Shown: positions 18,504 through 27,246 of the stretch, in pieces
Position numbering within the stretch: position 1 is the stretch's first letter
Layout: each line of letters opens with the position of its first letter
NCBI RefSeq assembly: GCF_014652855.1
Contig: NZ_BMZP01000021.1
Span: 17,177 to 81,176 of the forward strand
Direction: 5' to 3'
DNA: 64,000 nt
DNA from: Novosphingobium pokkalii
GTDB taxonomy: Bacteria; Pseudomonadota; Alphaproteobacteria; Sphingomonadales; Sphingomonadaceae
Translations under genes and position numbers: made by a program
Notes under the pieces: model-generated
What the model was told of the DNA's origin: nothing
Seen by the model: only the letters and a program-made list of their open reading frames with translations
The model's database searches: none

Positions 18504-20567
18504 TTACCGCGTGAAAGATGCGCCCGCCGCCGCCTTCTCGCGCAGCAGCGCGGCGGGTGCGAAGGCCGATCCATGGAGCGCGGCCAATTCGTCCAGCCGC
18601 TGCACGATCTTACCGAGCCCGATCGTATCGCCCCAGAACATCGGACCGCCGGTATAGACGGGCCACGCATAGCCCAGGATGCAGGCGACATCGATGTCCG
18701 AGGCGCGCGACGCGATCCCCTCTTCAAGCAGCTTCGCACCCTCGTTCACGACCGGATAGAGCAGATCGGCGACGATTTCTTCGGGCGAACGCGGCGCCCG
18801 CGCAGGGACGTTGCGATATTCCGCATAGGCGGCGATAATCGCGGCCGCTTCCGGCGACGGTGTGGCGTTGCGATCTGCGTCGTAATCGTAGAAGCCGCCA
18901 TTCTGCTTCTGCCCCAGCCGACCATGGCTGAGAAAATCCGACCGCAGGGTGCGCTCGGTCGAATCCCGGCCGGTCACGTCGAGCCCGATCAGATCGAACA
19001 TGCGGAACGGTCCCATCGAGAAACCGAAGTCGTACAATGCCTCGTCGATATGCTCGGGGCTTGTGCCTTCGAGAACGACCGCTTCTGCCTGGCGGTTGCG
19101 CGGACCCATTACGCGATTGGCGATGAAGCCCGGACCGACGCGCGACAGGACCGGCACCTTGCGCAGTGTCTTGGCCAGCTTCATGGCTGTCGCGACGACC
19201 TGCTTGTCCGTCGCCGCACCACGCACGACCTCCAGCAGGCGCATCACGTTGGCCGGCGAGAAGAAGTGAAGCCCGAGAACCCGCTCGGGGTGGCGCGTCG
19301 CTTGGGCGATCTCGTCGATCGACAGAAAGGAAGTATTGCTCGCCAGGATCGCATCCGGCCGTACGATCGCGTCGAGCTTGCCGAAGACTTCCTTTTTCAG
19401 TGCCATCTGCTCGAACACCGCCTCGATAACGAGGTCCGCGCCCTGTAGCGCCTCCATCCCGACCACCCCATTGATCAGGGCCATGCGCTCTTCCACCTGC
19501 GCCTGGGTTAGCTTGCCGCGCTTGACGCTCGCCTCATAATTTCGGCGGATGGTGGCGACGCCGCGGTCGAGATTTTCCTGCGTCGTCTCGGCGAGCGTGA
19601 CGGGCAGTCCTGCGTTGAGGAAGTTCATCGCGATCCCACCGCCCATTGTGCCGGCGCCCAGGACGCCGACTGACTCGACCGGCCGCACCGGGGTATCGGC
19701 GGGCACGTCCGACACTTTGGACGCCTCGCGCTCAGCAAAGAAATAATAGCGCTGCGCCGCGGACTGGGTGGATTCGAGCAGTTCCTGGAACAGTTCGTGT
19801 TCGCGGGCGATGCCGGCATCGAACGGCAATTCCACCGCCGCCTCGATCGCCTTGATGTTATTCTCCGGCGCGAGGAAACCACGCATCGCGTGGGCGTTTT
19901 TGCGACGAAATGCGTCGAAGACGCTGCTGTCCCCCTTGTGCGGCCCGGTCTTGTCCGTGCGGTCGCGAATGCGCTGGAGCGGTCGTCCATCCGCCAATAC
20001 CTGCCGAATGAAGGCAAGCGCGCCTTCCTTGAGATTGCCCTCCTCGGTCAACGCATCGATCATGCCCAACCGCAGCGCCTCGGGGGCGGGCACCGGATCC
20101 CCCTTAATCACGACTTCGAGAGCGATTTCCGGACCGACCAATCGCGGCAGTCGCTGGGTTCCGCCCCCGCCGGGTAGCAGCCCCAGCTTGACTTCCGGCA
20201 AGCCCATCTGCGCGCTGGGTACCGCAACGCGATAGTGACAGATCAGCGCCATCTCATAGCCGCCGCCCAGTGCCGTGCCATGGATCGCCGCGACCACAGG
20301 CTTCTTTCCCTGCTCGATCAGATCGACCACCTCGCGCAGCGTCGGTTCGAGAATTGGCTTGCCGAGTTCGGTGATGTCGGCGCCAGCGATGAAGGTACGC
20401 CCGGCGCATATCAACACGATACCCTTGACCGCTGGATCGGCGGAAAACTTGCGGAAGCCTGCGTCGAGAGCGACACGCACACGATGGCTCAGGGCGTTGA
20501 CCGGAGGCGAATCGATGGTGATCAGACCAATACCATCCTCGACCGTGAAGGTTCCCACAGCGTTCAT
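18504..20567 (-). CDS. bifunctional enoyl-CoA hydratase / 3-hydroxyacyl-CoA dehydrogenase (FadB/FadJ type)
   Basis: A 687-residue fusion. The crotonase domain (about 1-190) has GGGYEMAL with Glu105, LPEVKLGLLPGGGGTQRLPR with Glu125, and AGADITEL. The NAD-binding 3-hydroxyacyl-CoA dehydrogenase domain has GAGTMGGG at 304-311 and the catalytic His434 in GLHFFSPANV. C-terminal helical domains follow. The ATG at 20567 follows GGGAGAGG. The frame continues upstream for about 190 more codons, but those residues are low-quality and overlap the divergent promoter, so I rejected them. It carries out two successive beta-oxidation steps and is followed by a thiolase. Confidence 0.94.
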   Translation of the reverse strand: MNAVGTFTVEDGIGLITIDSPPVNALSHRVRVALDAGFRKFSADPAVKGIVLICAGRTFIAGADITELGKPILEPTLREVVDLIEQGKKPVVAAIHGTALGGGYEMALICHYRVAVPSAQMGLPEVKLGLLPGGGGTQRLPRLVGPEIALEVVIKGDPVPAPEALRLGMIDALTEEGNLKEGALAFIRQVLADGRPLQRIRDRTDKTGPHKGDSSVFDAFRRKNAHAMRGFLAPENNIKAIEAAVELPFDAGIAREHELFQELLESTQSAAQRYYFFAEREASKVSDVPADTPVRPVESVGVLGAGTMGGGIAMNFLNAGLPVTLAETTQENLDRGVATIRRNYEASVKRGKLTQAQVEERMALINGVVGMEALQGADLVIEAVFEQMALKKEVFGKLDAIVRPDAILASNTSFLSIDEIAQATRHPERVLGLHFFSPANVMRLLEVVRGAATDKQVVATAMKLAKTLRKVPVLSRVGPGFIANRVMGPRNRQAEAVVLEGTSPEHIDEALYDFGFSMGPFRMFDLIGLDVTGRDSTERTLRSDFLSHGRLGQKQNGGFYDYDADRNATPSPEAAAIIAAYAEYRNVPARAPRSPEEIVADLLYPVVNEGAKLLEEGIASRASDIDVACILGYAWPVYTGGPMFWGDTIGLGKIVQRLDELAALHGSAFAPAALLREKAAAGASFTR

Positions 20568-20643
20568 TCGCCTCTCCCGTATCTGGCGGTCAGACGCCTC
20601 GCCATGCACGGTTGCACGGCCACTCGCTCCGCGCATAACGAAT

Positions 20644-20659
20644 TTGACGCATCCGTCAA
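20644..20659. promoter_or_regulatory. TTGACG-N4-CGTCAA operator (site 4)
   Basis: TTGACGCATCCGTCAA is a perfect 6-bp inverted repeat with a 4-bp spacer. It lies between the divergent FadB-type gene (start 20567) and the crotonase gene (start 20766), so it could control both. Confidence 0.7.
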
Positions 20660-20765
20660 TCTTTCGCGGCCGAAACCGGTTCCGCGCGTGGCGAGCGCGT
20701 CGCCCGGCGCGCCCTATCGCCACGAATACTTGGCATCCCGCGATCGGGCGTGGCAACGTGCGCGC

Positions 20766-21758
20766 ATGCAACTGGACGCTCGGGAACTTGCAGGGAGCCT
20801 CATCGGCTTTGATCCTTTGGCCCTCGGGATCAGCCCCGGTGCGCTGCTCACCGTCGACTTCACCGGTTTCGAAGGAGATGCCGAGGCGGTTTCGGCGCGC
20901 GCCGAGGCCTGGCTCCGCCGCCTGCCCTGCCCGTCGCTGGCCCTGACCACAACACCTGCGCGGTTGGCGGGGTTCGATCTTTCGGTCTCGAACCCTGCGG
21001 AAGTCGAACGGATCGCAAGCGCGGTTGCCGCCCATCCTGTTTCGACCACGATCCTCGTCCAGGCCTTGCGCATCATCGAAGGCCTGTCGGCGCAATCGGC
21101 GCTGGTCGTTGAGTCGCTGGCTTTCGCTGCCCTGCAACAGGGCGAGGAATTTCGCGATTGGCTCGCCCGGCTGCCGGCGTCGTCGCGGGAGCCCGCCGCC
21201 AATGCGACCGACGGCCCGCCCGTTCTGGTCGATCGCAAGGGGGCGGAATTGGACATCGTGCTGAACCGGCCCGCGGCGCGGAATGAGATTGATGTGACGA
21301 TGCGCGATGCGTTATTCGAGGCGTTCACGGTGGGCGCGGTAGACGACGGCATCGAACGCATCCACGTCCGCGGGTTGGGAGACAGCTTCAGCATCGGCGG
21401 GGCTCTGAGCGAATTCGGGCATGTGAAGAGCGGCGTTTCCGGGCACTTCATCCGTACCGAGCGGCTGCCGGCACGGATGCTCGCCGATCACGGCGCTAAA
21501 TATCATTTCCATCTGCACGGCGCCTGCGTCGGCGCCGGGCTGGAAATCGCCGCCTTTGGCGGAACGGTGACGGCAACGCCATCGACCTTCCTGCGCCTGC
21601 CGGAAACGAACATGGGCCTGATTCCGGGCGCGGGCGGCTGTGTCAGCATCACTCGCCGTATCGGCAGGCAGGGCGCAGCTTGGATGATGATGACCGGCGC
21701 CCGGATCAGCGCACGGACGGCGCTGCGATGGGGCCTGATCGACGGCATCGAAGACTGA
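20766..21758 (+). CDS. enoyl-CoA hydratase/isomerase family protein with N-terminal extension
   Basis: A 330-residue protein. The last 180 or so residues are a crotonase fold with SFSIGGALSEFG, HGACVGAGLEIAAFGG, LPETNMGLIPGAGG and ARTALRWGLIDG. The first 150 residues, before LDIVLNRPAARNEID, form a predominantly helical region I do not recognise. The ATG at 20766 is the first good in-frame start after the operator; upstream codons in the same frame lie over the promoter and the opposing gene. Lone crotonases of this length occur in degradation clusters, but I cannot name the reaction. Convergent with the thiolase at 21834. Confidence 0.8.
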   Translation: MQLDARELAGSLIGFDPLALGISPGALLTVDFTGFEGDAEAVSARAEAWLRRLPCPSLALTTTPARLAGFDLSVSNPAEVERIASAVAAHPVSTTILVQALRIIEGLSAQSALVVESLAFAALQQGEEFRDWLARLPASSREPAANATDGPPVLVDRKGAELDIVLNRPAARNEIDVTMRDALFEAFTVGAVDDGIERIHVRGLGDSFSIGGALSEFGHVKSGVSGHFIRTERLPARMLADHGAKYHFHLHGACVGAGLEIAAFGGTVTATPSTFLRLPETNMGLIPGAGGCVSITRRIGRQGAAWMMMTGARISARTALRWGLIDGIED

Positions 21759-21782
21759 TCCGGCCCGCCCACCGCCCCGTTG

Positions 21783-21808
21783 GGAGGAGGCGACGACGCC
21801 CCCTCCCC
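21783..21808. terminator. hairpin between convergent genes
   Basis: GGGAGGAGGC (21783-21792) pairs with GCCCCCTCCC (21799-21808) with one mismatch around a 6-base loop, midway between two convergent stops. No T-run, so a bidirectional terminator role is only suggested. Confidence 0.4.
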
Positions 21809-21833
21809 GCGGCCGGAACGGCTGTAGCGGCGA

Positions 21834-23006
21834 TCAGACCTCGATCAGGACCGCGCCGCCCTGGCCGCCGCCGGCGCACATCGCCGCAACGCCCAGACCG
21901 CCGCCGCGGCGCTTGAGATCGTTGATCAGCGTGGTCAGCATGCGCCCCCCCGAAGCCGCGATCGGGTGGCCGATCGAGCAGCCGCTGCCCGAGACGTTCA
22001 CTACCTCCTCGCTGATGTCGAGCATCCGGCATGCGGCGAGCGGCACCGACGCAAACGCCTCGTTGATTTCCCATAGCTTGATATCGCCCACCGACCGTCC
22101 GGCGCGATCGAGCAACTTGCGGATCGTATCGATCGCCGCAATGCCGGTAAAGCGCGGGTCGGCGCCCTTGGCGGTCCAGCCCAGCACGCGGGCGATCGGC
22201 GCCAGCCCTTCGTTGTTGGCGAAGTCCGCGCTGGCCACGGCAAGCGCCGATGCCGCATCGTTCACCCCGCTCGAATTGCCCGCGGTGATCGAGAAGCCGT
22301 CGATTTCCGGGTGTAGGACCTTGAGGCTGGCGAGCCGCTCGGCCGAACTGTCACGACGCGGATATTCGTCGACGTCGAACGTGACGGTGCTACCGTCCAT
22401 GTGCAGGGCCTGGACGGGCACGATCTCGTCCTTGAAGTTGCCGGCATCGATCGCGGCGATGGCCCGCTGGTGCGAGCGCAGCGCCCAAGCGTCCATCTCT
22501 TCGCGCGTCAAGCCGGCTGCCTTGGCGGTGTTCCATCCGACGGTGATCGACATGTCGCGATTCGGCGCTTCCTCGCTCGCCGGATGCGTCGGCGGCATCC
22601 AAAAATCCTCGACCTCGTCGCTGGCCGGCACCCGCCAGCGCATCATCGGCCCGGTGGATACCGACTGCACGCCACCGGCGATGATCAGCCGCTCCATGCC
22701 GCTGAGAATCTGTGCGGAGGCCAGACCCACGGCACTGAGGCTCCCCGCGCAGTGCCGGTTGATCGCCATGCCGCCCGCCTGAAATACCCCCAGTTCGACG
22801 GCGGCGTGGCGTGCCAGGGCCCCACCGCCATACAGCGACTCGGCGAAGATCACGTCGTCGACCAGCGAAGGATCGATGCCGCCCCGCGCAAGGACAGCCC
22901 CCAGTATCGTCGCAGCGAGCGCTTCGCCGCTAGTGTTGGCGAGCGTTCCCTTTCGGGCGGTGGCGACCGCGGTGCGGACCGCGCTAACGATGACAGGCGA
23001 CGACAT
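21834..23006 (-). CDS. acetyl-CoA acyltransferase (thiolase)
   Basis: A 390-residue degradative thiolase. The nucleophilic Cys86 is in INRHCAGSL, the His is in GCSIGHPIAASGG, and the second Cys is in MCAGGGQGGAV, the classic thiolase II signature. It is the only leftward gene between two operator-bearing gaps and is divergent from the coupled small ORF/AMP ligase pair. Two operator copies at 23034 and 23058 sit directly upstream of its ATG. Together with the thiolase at 17182 it suggests at least two distinct chain-shortening steps. Confidence 0.93.
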   Translation of the reverse strand: MSSPVIVSAVRTAVATARKGTLANTSGEALAATILGAVLARGGIDPSLVDDVIFAESLYGGGALARHAAVELGVFQAGGMAINRHCAGSLSAVGLASAQILSGMERLIIAGGVQSVSTGPMMRWRVPASDEVEDFWMPPTHPASEEAPNRDMSITVGWNTAKAAGLTREEMDAWALRSHQRAIAAIDAGNFKDEIVPVQALHMDGSTVTFDVDEYPRRDSSAERLASLKVLHPEIDGFSITAGNSSGVNDAASALAVASADFANNEGLAPIARVLGWTAKGADPRFTGIAAIDTIRKLLDRAGRSVGDIKLWEINEAFASVPLAACRMLDISEEVVNVSGSGCSIGHPIAASGGRMLTTLINDLKRRGGGLGVAAMCAGGGQGGAVLIEV

Positions 23007-23033
23007 TTGAAACCTCTCCGCGCATTTAAGGAC

Positions 23034-23049
23034 ATGACTACACCGTCAA
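23034..23049. promoter_or_regulatory. degenerate operator copy (site 5a)
   Basis: ATGACTACACCGTCAA matches the palindrome family with a perfect GTCAA right half and TGAC on the left. It lies 27 bases upstream of the thiolase start and is spaced 24 bases from site 5b, so the two may be bound cooperatively. Confidence 0.55.
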
Positions 23050-23057
23050 CAACGGAT

Positions 23058-23073
23058 ATGACGCTAGTGTCAA
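23058..23073. promoter_or_regulatory. ATGACG-N4-TGTCAA operator (site 5b)
   Basis: ATGACGCTAGTGTCAA has a perfect right half and a one-base-degenerate left half. It lies in the divergent gap between the thiolase and the rightward small ORF/ligase pair. Confidence 0.6.
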
Positions 23074-23281
23074 CAAGCGATATGCTGCCGTGCAGCGCAA
23101 GCGCAAGCACGGACGTGAGAGGGATAAGATGACCGGCTGCCACCCGCGGAAACGGAACGGCGCACGGGTTTTTGCCCGATGCCATCTCCATGCCGCTCCC
23201 TCGCGCCCCGAAAGGCTTCGCGGCGAAGGGGACGGTCGACCACGTTCCAAGCAGCATAAGACATGCATTGGGGGAGGAAGA

Positions 23282-23425
23282 ATGCACGATCAGAAATTTC
23301 GCGATGTGCATGTGCACTGCACCGCTCCGTATCGGGCGGGTGCGAAGCCTCGCGCAGACAAGAATCCAGCGGCCAGCGGCATTCCTTACAACTTGGCTTT
23401 CAACCTCATCGGCGTGACGGCATGA
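23282..23425 (+). CDS. small ORF translationally coupled to AMP ligase
   Basis: A 47-residue ORF starting at an ATG preceded by GGGGGAGGAAGA, one of the best ribosome binding sites in the window. It ends in an ATGA that overlaps the ligase start. The sequence begins MHDQKFRDVHVHC and ends in SGIPYNLAFNLIGVTA; no signal peptide or membrane segment is clear. The frame is open further upstream, and an ATG at 23129 behind GAGAGGG could give a 98-residue version. The ligase itself has no evident ribosome binding site, so the small ORF may exist to couple its translation. Family not recognised. Confidence 0.5.
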   Translation: MHDQKFRDVHVHCTAPYRAGAKPRADKNPAASGIPYNLAFNLIGVTA

Positions 23426-24918
23426 ACATATCCTTGGTGCTGCAAATGGCGGCCGACACCTTCGCAGATCGGATCGCCCTTACTCACAATTCGGTGGATT
23501 ATAACTATGGCCGTCTCTACGCCTCCGCCAAGGCGGCGGCGGCGCGCATCGTGGAAAGCGGCGCGAGCTATGTGTCGTATCTCGGCGAAAGCAATCCCGC
23601 GACGGTGGTCGCACTGTTCGGCGCGGCACTCGCCGGCCGACCGTTCGCACCGCTCAACTATCGGCTGACGGTACCCGAGACAAACCGACTGATCGAGCGG
23701 CTGGACCCGGTGTTCCTGATCGCCGACGAAGACAAGCTCGCCACCATTCCTACAGGTGCGGCGCAGGTCGTGATGTCGGCAGCCAAGTTTCTGGCGACGG
23801 TGATCACGGACCAGCAATCCGACTGGGAAGCTCCCGAAGACGAGGAAGGCGTTGCCGTACAGCTGTTCACCAGCGGCACGACGGGCGAGCCCAAGGCTGC
23901 CTTGCTGCGCAACCAGAACCTGCTCAGCTACGTGCTGGGCACCGTGGAGTTCGGTTCGGCCGAGGAGGACGAGGCGACACTGGTATCGGTGCCTCCCTAC
24001 CATATCGCCGGCATTTCGGCGATCCTGAGCTCGATCTATGCTACCCGCCGCATCGTCCAGCTCCCGCAGTTCAGCCCGGTCGAGTGGCTCAAGCAATGCG
24101 CGGAGCAGCGCGTAACCAACGCGTTCGTCGTTCCCACCATGCTCACCCGAATCATCGGACATCTGGACGAGGCGCGCACCGTACCGGACCTCGGGGCGTT
24201 GCGCTCGCTCGCATTCGGCGGCGGCAAGATGCCGCTGCCGGTGGTGCAACGCGCACTGCACCTGTTCCCGCACGTGGCGTTCACCAACGCCTATGGGTTG
24301 ACCGAAACGAGCTCAACGATCGCACTGCTGGGCCCGGACGAACATCGGGAGGCTCACGAACATCCCGATCCGATGATCGCCCGCCGGCTCGATTCGGTGG
24401 GTAAGCCGCTGCCCACGGTAGAAGTCGAGATTCGCGATGAGAGCGGGAAGGTGCTGGGGCCGAACGAGCTGGGCGAGGTGTTCGTGCGCGGACCGCAGGT
24501 TTCCGGGGAATACCAAGGCCGCAAGCTGACCGACGCGCAGGGTTGGTTCCCCACGCGCGATTCGGGGTTCCTCGATGCGGACGGCTTTCTGTTTCTGGCC
24601 GGACGGATCGACGACGTGATCGTGCGGGGGGGCGAGAACATCTCCCCCGGCGAAGTGGAAAAGGTGCTGCGCGAACGCGAGGGCGTCGCCGACGTCGCCG
24701 TCGTCGGCGTGCCTTCGGTGGAATGGGGCGAGACACTCGCGGCCGCCATCGTCCGGACGCCGGGTGCCGGACTCACCACCGAGGCGCTTCAGGATCACGT
24801 GCGCCGAAAGCTGCGCTCGTCGCGCGTGCCCGAACATATCCGGTTCGTGGATGCCCTGCCATACAACGAAATGGGCAAGCTGCTGCGGCGCAACGTGAAG
24901 GCCATGTTTGCGGGCTGA
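23422..24918 (+). CDS. AMP-dependent acyl-CoA synthetase/ligase
   Basis: A 498-residue ANL ligase. The P-loop motif LFTSGTTGEPK is at 149-159, and NAYGLTETSS, DSGFLDADGFLFLAGR, RGGENISPGEVEKVL and the C-terminal Lys in EMGKLLRR follow. A reading that starts at 23263 would prefix 53 low-quality residues in place of the small ORF. The ATG at 23422 overlaps the small ORF stop and matches the family N-terminus. It activates an acid of unknown structure and is probably controlled by the tandem operators at 23034-23073. Confidence 0.92.
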   Translation: MNISLVLQMAADTFADRIALTHNSVDYNYGRLYASAKAAAARIVESGASYVSYLGESNPATVVALFGAALAGRPFAPLNYRLTVPETNRLIERLDPVFLIADEDKLATIPTGAAQVVMSAAKFLATVITDQQSDWEAPEDEEGVAVQLFTSGTTGEPKAALLRNQNLLSYVLGTVEFGSAEEDEATLVSVPPYHIAGISAILSSIYATRRIVQLPQFSPVEWLKQCAEQRVTNAFVVPTMLTRIIGHLDEARTVPDLGALRSLAFGGGKMPLPVVQRALHLFPHVAFTNAYGLTETSSTIALLGPDEHREAHEHPDPMIARRLDSVGKPLPTVEVEIRDESGKVLGPNELGEVFVRGPQVSGEYQGRKLTDAQGWFPTRDSGFLDADGFLFLAGRIDDVIVRGGENISPGEVEKVLREREGVADVAVVGVPSVEWGETLAAAIVRTPGAGLTTEALQDHVRRKLRSSRVPEHIRFVDALPYNEMGKLLRRNVKAMFAG

Positions 24919-25297
24919 AACGGGCACGGCATCGCACCCCCGCCACTTGCGGCGCGCGTGGGCGTGAGCGCCGCACGGGCTTTCGAGCACCAGGTTTTGC
25001 GACCAGGCACGCACGGCGGATGCGGCTGCGCGTTTGGCGACGCTCCGGCACACACCGTATCGGCGGGGCGATCGTACCGGGTGCCCGCGGACGATCCATG
25101 CGCCTCCGACAGCCGCGTCACAAAAGATATTTGACGCTAATGTCAAAAACGTTCATTAGCATGAGCGACGCCGCGGCTCCCGTCCTCAACCGAACGGACG
25201 GGGTGATCTTCGGATCGCCGGCCAGGGTGCTTTGTGCGGGTCCGTCGCCGCAATCCGCTTGGGCGTAGACAGGGACTTGAGGGTAGGGAATTAGCAG
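24919..25297. other. 379-base intergenic region with one operator
   Basis: No convincing ORF is seen on either strand. It holds the operator at 25131-25146, about 150 bases upstream of the Baeyer-Villiger gene. The first 200 bases are very GC-rich and show no T-run terminator. Confidence 0.6.
25131..25146. promoter_or_regulatory. TTGACG-N4-TGTCAA operator (site 6)
   Basis: TTGACGCTAATGTCAA lies upstream of the Baeyer-Villiger monooxygenase operon. Arms match in five of six positions, with a G opposite the T of the right arm. Confidence 0.7.
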
Positions 25298-27163
25298 ATG
25301 GAAATTGCACCGGTCGTTAAGCAGATTATTGGCGAAATCGACTTCGATCCCGATGCACTGCACGAGAAATACCTGCACGAGCGCGACAAGCGACTTGAAC
25401 GCGGCGCCCGCTCCTACAAGGAGATCGCCGGCGAGCTTTCGCACTTCTGCGAGGACCCGCACGCCGATCCGAACTTCACGCGCGATCCGATCAACGACGA
25501 GGTCGACTTCCTGCTGATCGGCGCGGGCTTCAGCTCGCTGGTCCTCGGCGCGCGCCTCCGCAAGGCGGGGTACACGGCGCCGAGCAACATCCGGCTGATC
25601 GACGCGGCAGGCGATGTCGGCGGCACCTGGTACTGGAATCGGTATCCTGGCGCGCAGTGCGATACCGAGGGTTATGTCTACATGCCCATGCTCGAAGATA
25701 CCGGCACGATGCCGACGTGCAAATATCCGTATCAGCCGGAAATCCTCGCCCAGGCCAACCGTATCGCGGACAAATACGCCCTGCGCGAAAACGCGATGTT
25801 CCAGACCTCTGTCACCGGCATGGCGTGGGACGACAAGGCAAAGAAGTGGACGATCACCACCGACCGTGGCGACAACTTCAGGTCCAAGTACGTCGTCATG
25901 GCGACGGGTCCGTTGAGCAAGCCCAAGCTGCCAGGCATCCCCGGGATCAATTCCTTCAGGGGGCATACCTTCCATACCTGCCGTTGGGACTATGGCTATA
26001 CTGGCGGCAGCACGCTGGGCGAGCTCGACGGCCTCAAGGACAAGCGTGTGGGTATCATCGGCACCGGCGCCACCTCGATCCAGTGCATTCCGCATTTGGC
26101 AGCCTCGGCCAAGGAACTCTACATTTTCCAGCGCACCCCCTCGTGCGTGGACCTGCGCTACAACAAGCCGACCGATCCGGAATGGGCCGCTTCGCTGAAG
26201 CCGGGCTGGCAGTGGGAGCGCATGGTGAACTTCGCCGAAGTGCTCGAAGGCATCCCCGATGTCGAAGTCGATCTGGTCAACGACGGCTGGACGGTACTCT
26301 ATCGCAAGGCGTTCGGCCCGGCATTGAAAAAGGCAGCCGAACAGGTCGGCCGCAAGCTCGATCGCGAGGAGCGGAGCCAGCTGCTTGAGCTGTACGACTA
26401 TCAGAACATGAACAGGATCCGGCAGCAGATCGCGGACATCGTCAAGGATCCCAAAACCGCCGAATCGCTGAAGCCGTGGTACCGCCAGTTCTGCAAGCGA
26501 CCGACCTTCCACGACACCTATCTGCAGGCGTTCAATCGCCCGAACGTCCATCTCGTCGATACTGACGGGCTCGGCGTGGAGCAGATCACACCCGACGGCG
26601 TGATGACCAATGGCGAGGAGTATAAGCTCGATTGCCTGATCTTCGCGACCGGCTTCGAAACGGAGACGTCCTACGTCCACCGTGCCGGATATGACGTGAC
26701 GGGCAGGGACGGCCGCAAGCTCTCGGATTATTGGGCGAATGGCCTGCGGACCTTCTTCGGCGTGGCAGTCGACGGCTTTCCGAACCTTTTCCTGCTCGGC
26801 CGCACCCAGAGCGGGTCGTCACTCAACCTGCTCTACGGCATCACGCGCCAGATCGGCCATGTCGTGCACATGATCACCGAAACAGAAAAGCGCGGCGCCG
26901 CCTCGGTCGAACCCAGTGCCGAAGCCGTCCAGAACTTCCTGGACGACTTCTGGGCGCACAAGCGCAAGGCCGACCGCTACTGGGCGGAATGCACCCCTGG
27001 TTTCTTCAACAACGAAGGCAATGTCGACAACAATAACGGATTCTTCGCCGACTCCTATGGCGGCGGCATCCGCAAGTTCTTCAACAACTTCCAGGAGTGG
27101 CGCGACAGCGGCGATATGGTGGGGATGAAGTTCGCGTTCGCGACGGAAGGGACCGACTCCTGA
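25298..27163 (+). CDS. Baeyer-Villiger monooxygenase (type I, FAD/NADPH)
   Basis: A 621-residue flavoprotein that would insert oxygen next to a ketone to make an ester or lactone. FAD motif GAGFSS is at 75-80, followed by GGTWYWNRYPGAQCD. The Baeyer-Villiger fingerprint FRGHTFHTCRWD is at 220-231, and the NADPH dinucleotide motif GTGATS at 255-260. An N-terminal extension of about 65 residues puts it with the longer ring-ketone enzymes (cyclododecanone/cyclopentadecanone type). First gene of the operon running through GST, a small protein, an SDR and an MFS transporter. The ester it forms could be taken by the alpha/beta hydrolases. The ketone substrate is unknown. Confidence 0.95.
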   Translation: MEIAPVVKQIIGEIDFDPDALHEKYLHERDKRLERGARSYKEIAGELSHFCEDPHADPNFTRDPINDEVDFLLIGAGFSSLVLGARLRKAGYTAPSNIRLIDAAGDVGGTWYWNRYPGAQCDTEGYVYMPMLEDTGTMPTCKYPYQPEILAQANRIADKYALRENAMFQTSVTGMAWDDKAKKWTITTDRGDNFRSKYVVMATGPLSKPKLPGIPGINSFRGHTFHTCRWDYGYTGGSTLGELDGLKDKRVGIIGTGATSIQCIPHLAASAKELYIFQRTPSCVDLRYNKPTDPEWAASLKPGWQWERMVNFAEVLEGIPDVEVDLVNDGWTVLYRKAFGPALKKAAEQVGRKLDREERSQLLELYDYQNMNRIRQQIADIVKDPKTAESLKPWYRQFCKRPTFHDTYLQAFNRPNVHLVDTDGLGVEQITPDGVMTNGEEYKLDCLIFATGFETETSYVHRAGYDVTGRDGRKLSDYWANGLRTFFGVAVDGFPNLFLLGRTQSGSSLNLLYGITRQIGHVVHMITETEKRGAASVEPSAEAVQNFLDDFWAHKRKADRYWAECTPGFFNNEGNVDNNNGFFADSYGGGIRKFFNNFQEWRDSGDMVGMKFAFATEGTDS

Positions 27164-27246
27164 CCTCGATTGCACCGTAAAAAATCCCTGACGGCAGTCG
27201 GCTGCGCCCATCGCAAAAGGGACCACCCCATCGAAGTGGAACAAGC

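Noticed and set aside
20568..21137. Upstream extension of the FadB-type gene by about 190 codons
   Set aside because: Overlaps the divergent crotonase gene and operator; the ATG at 20567 has the ribosome site and the family N-terminus.
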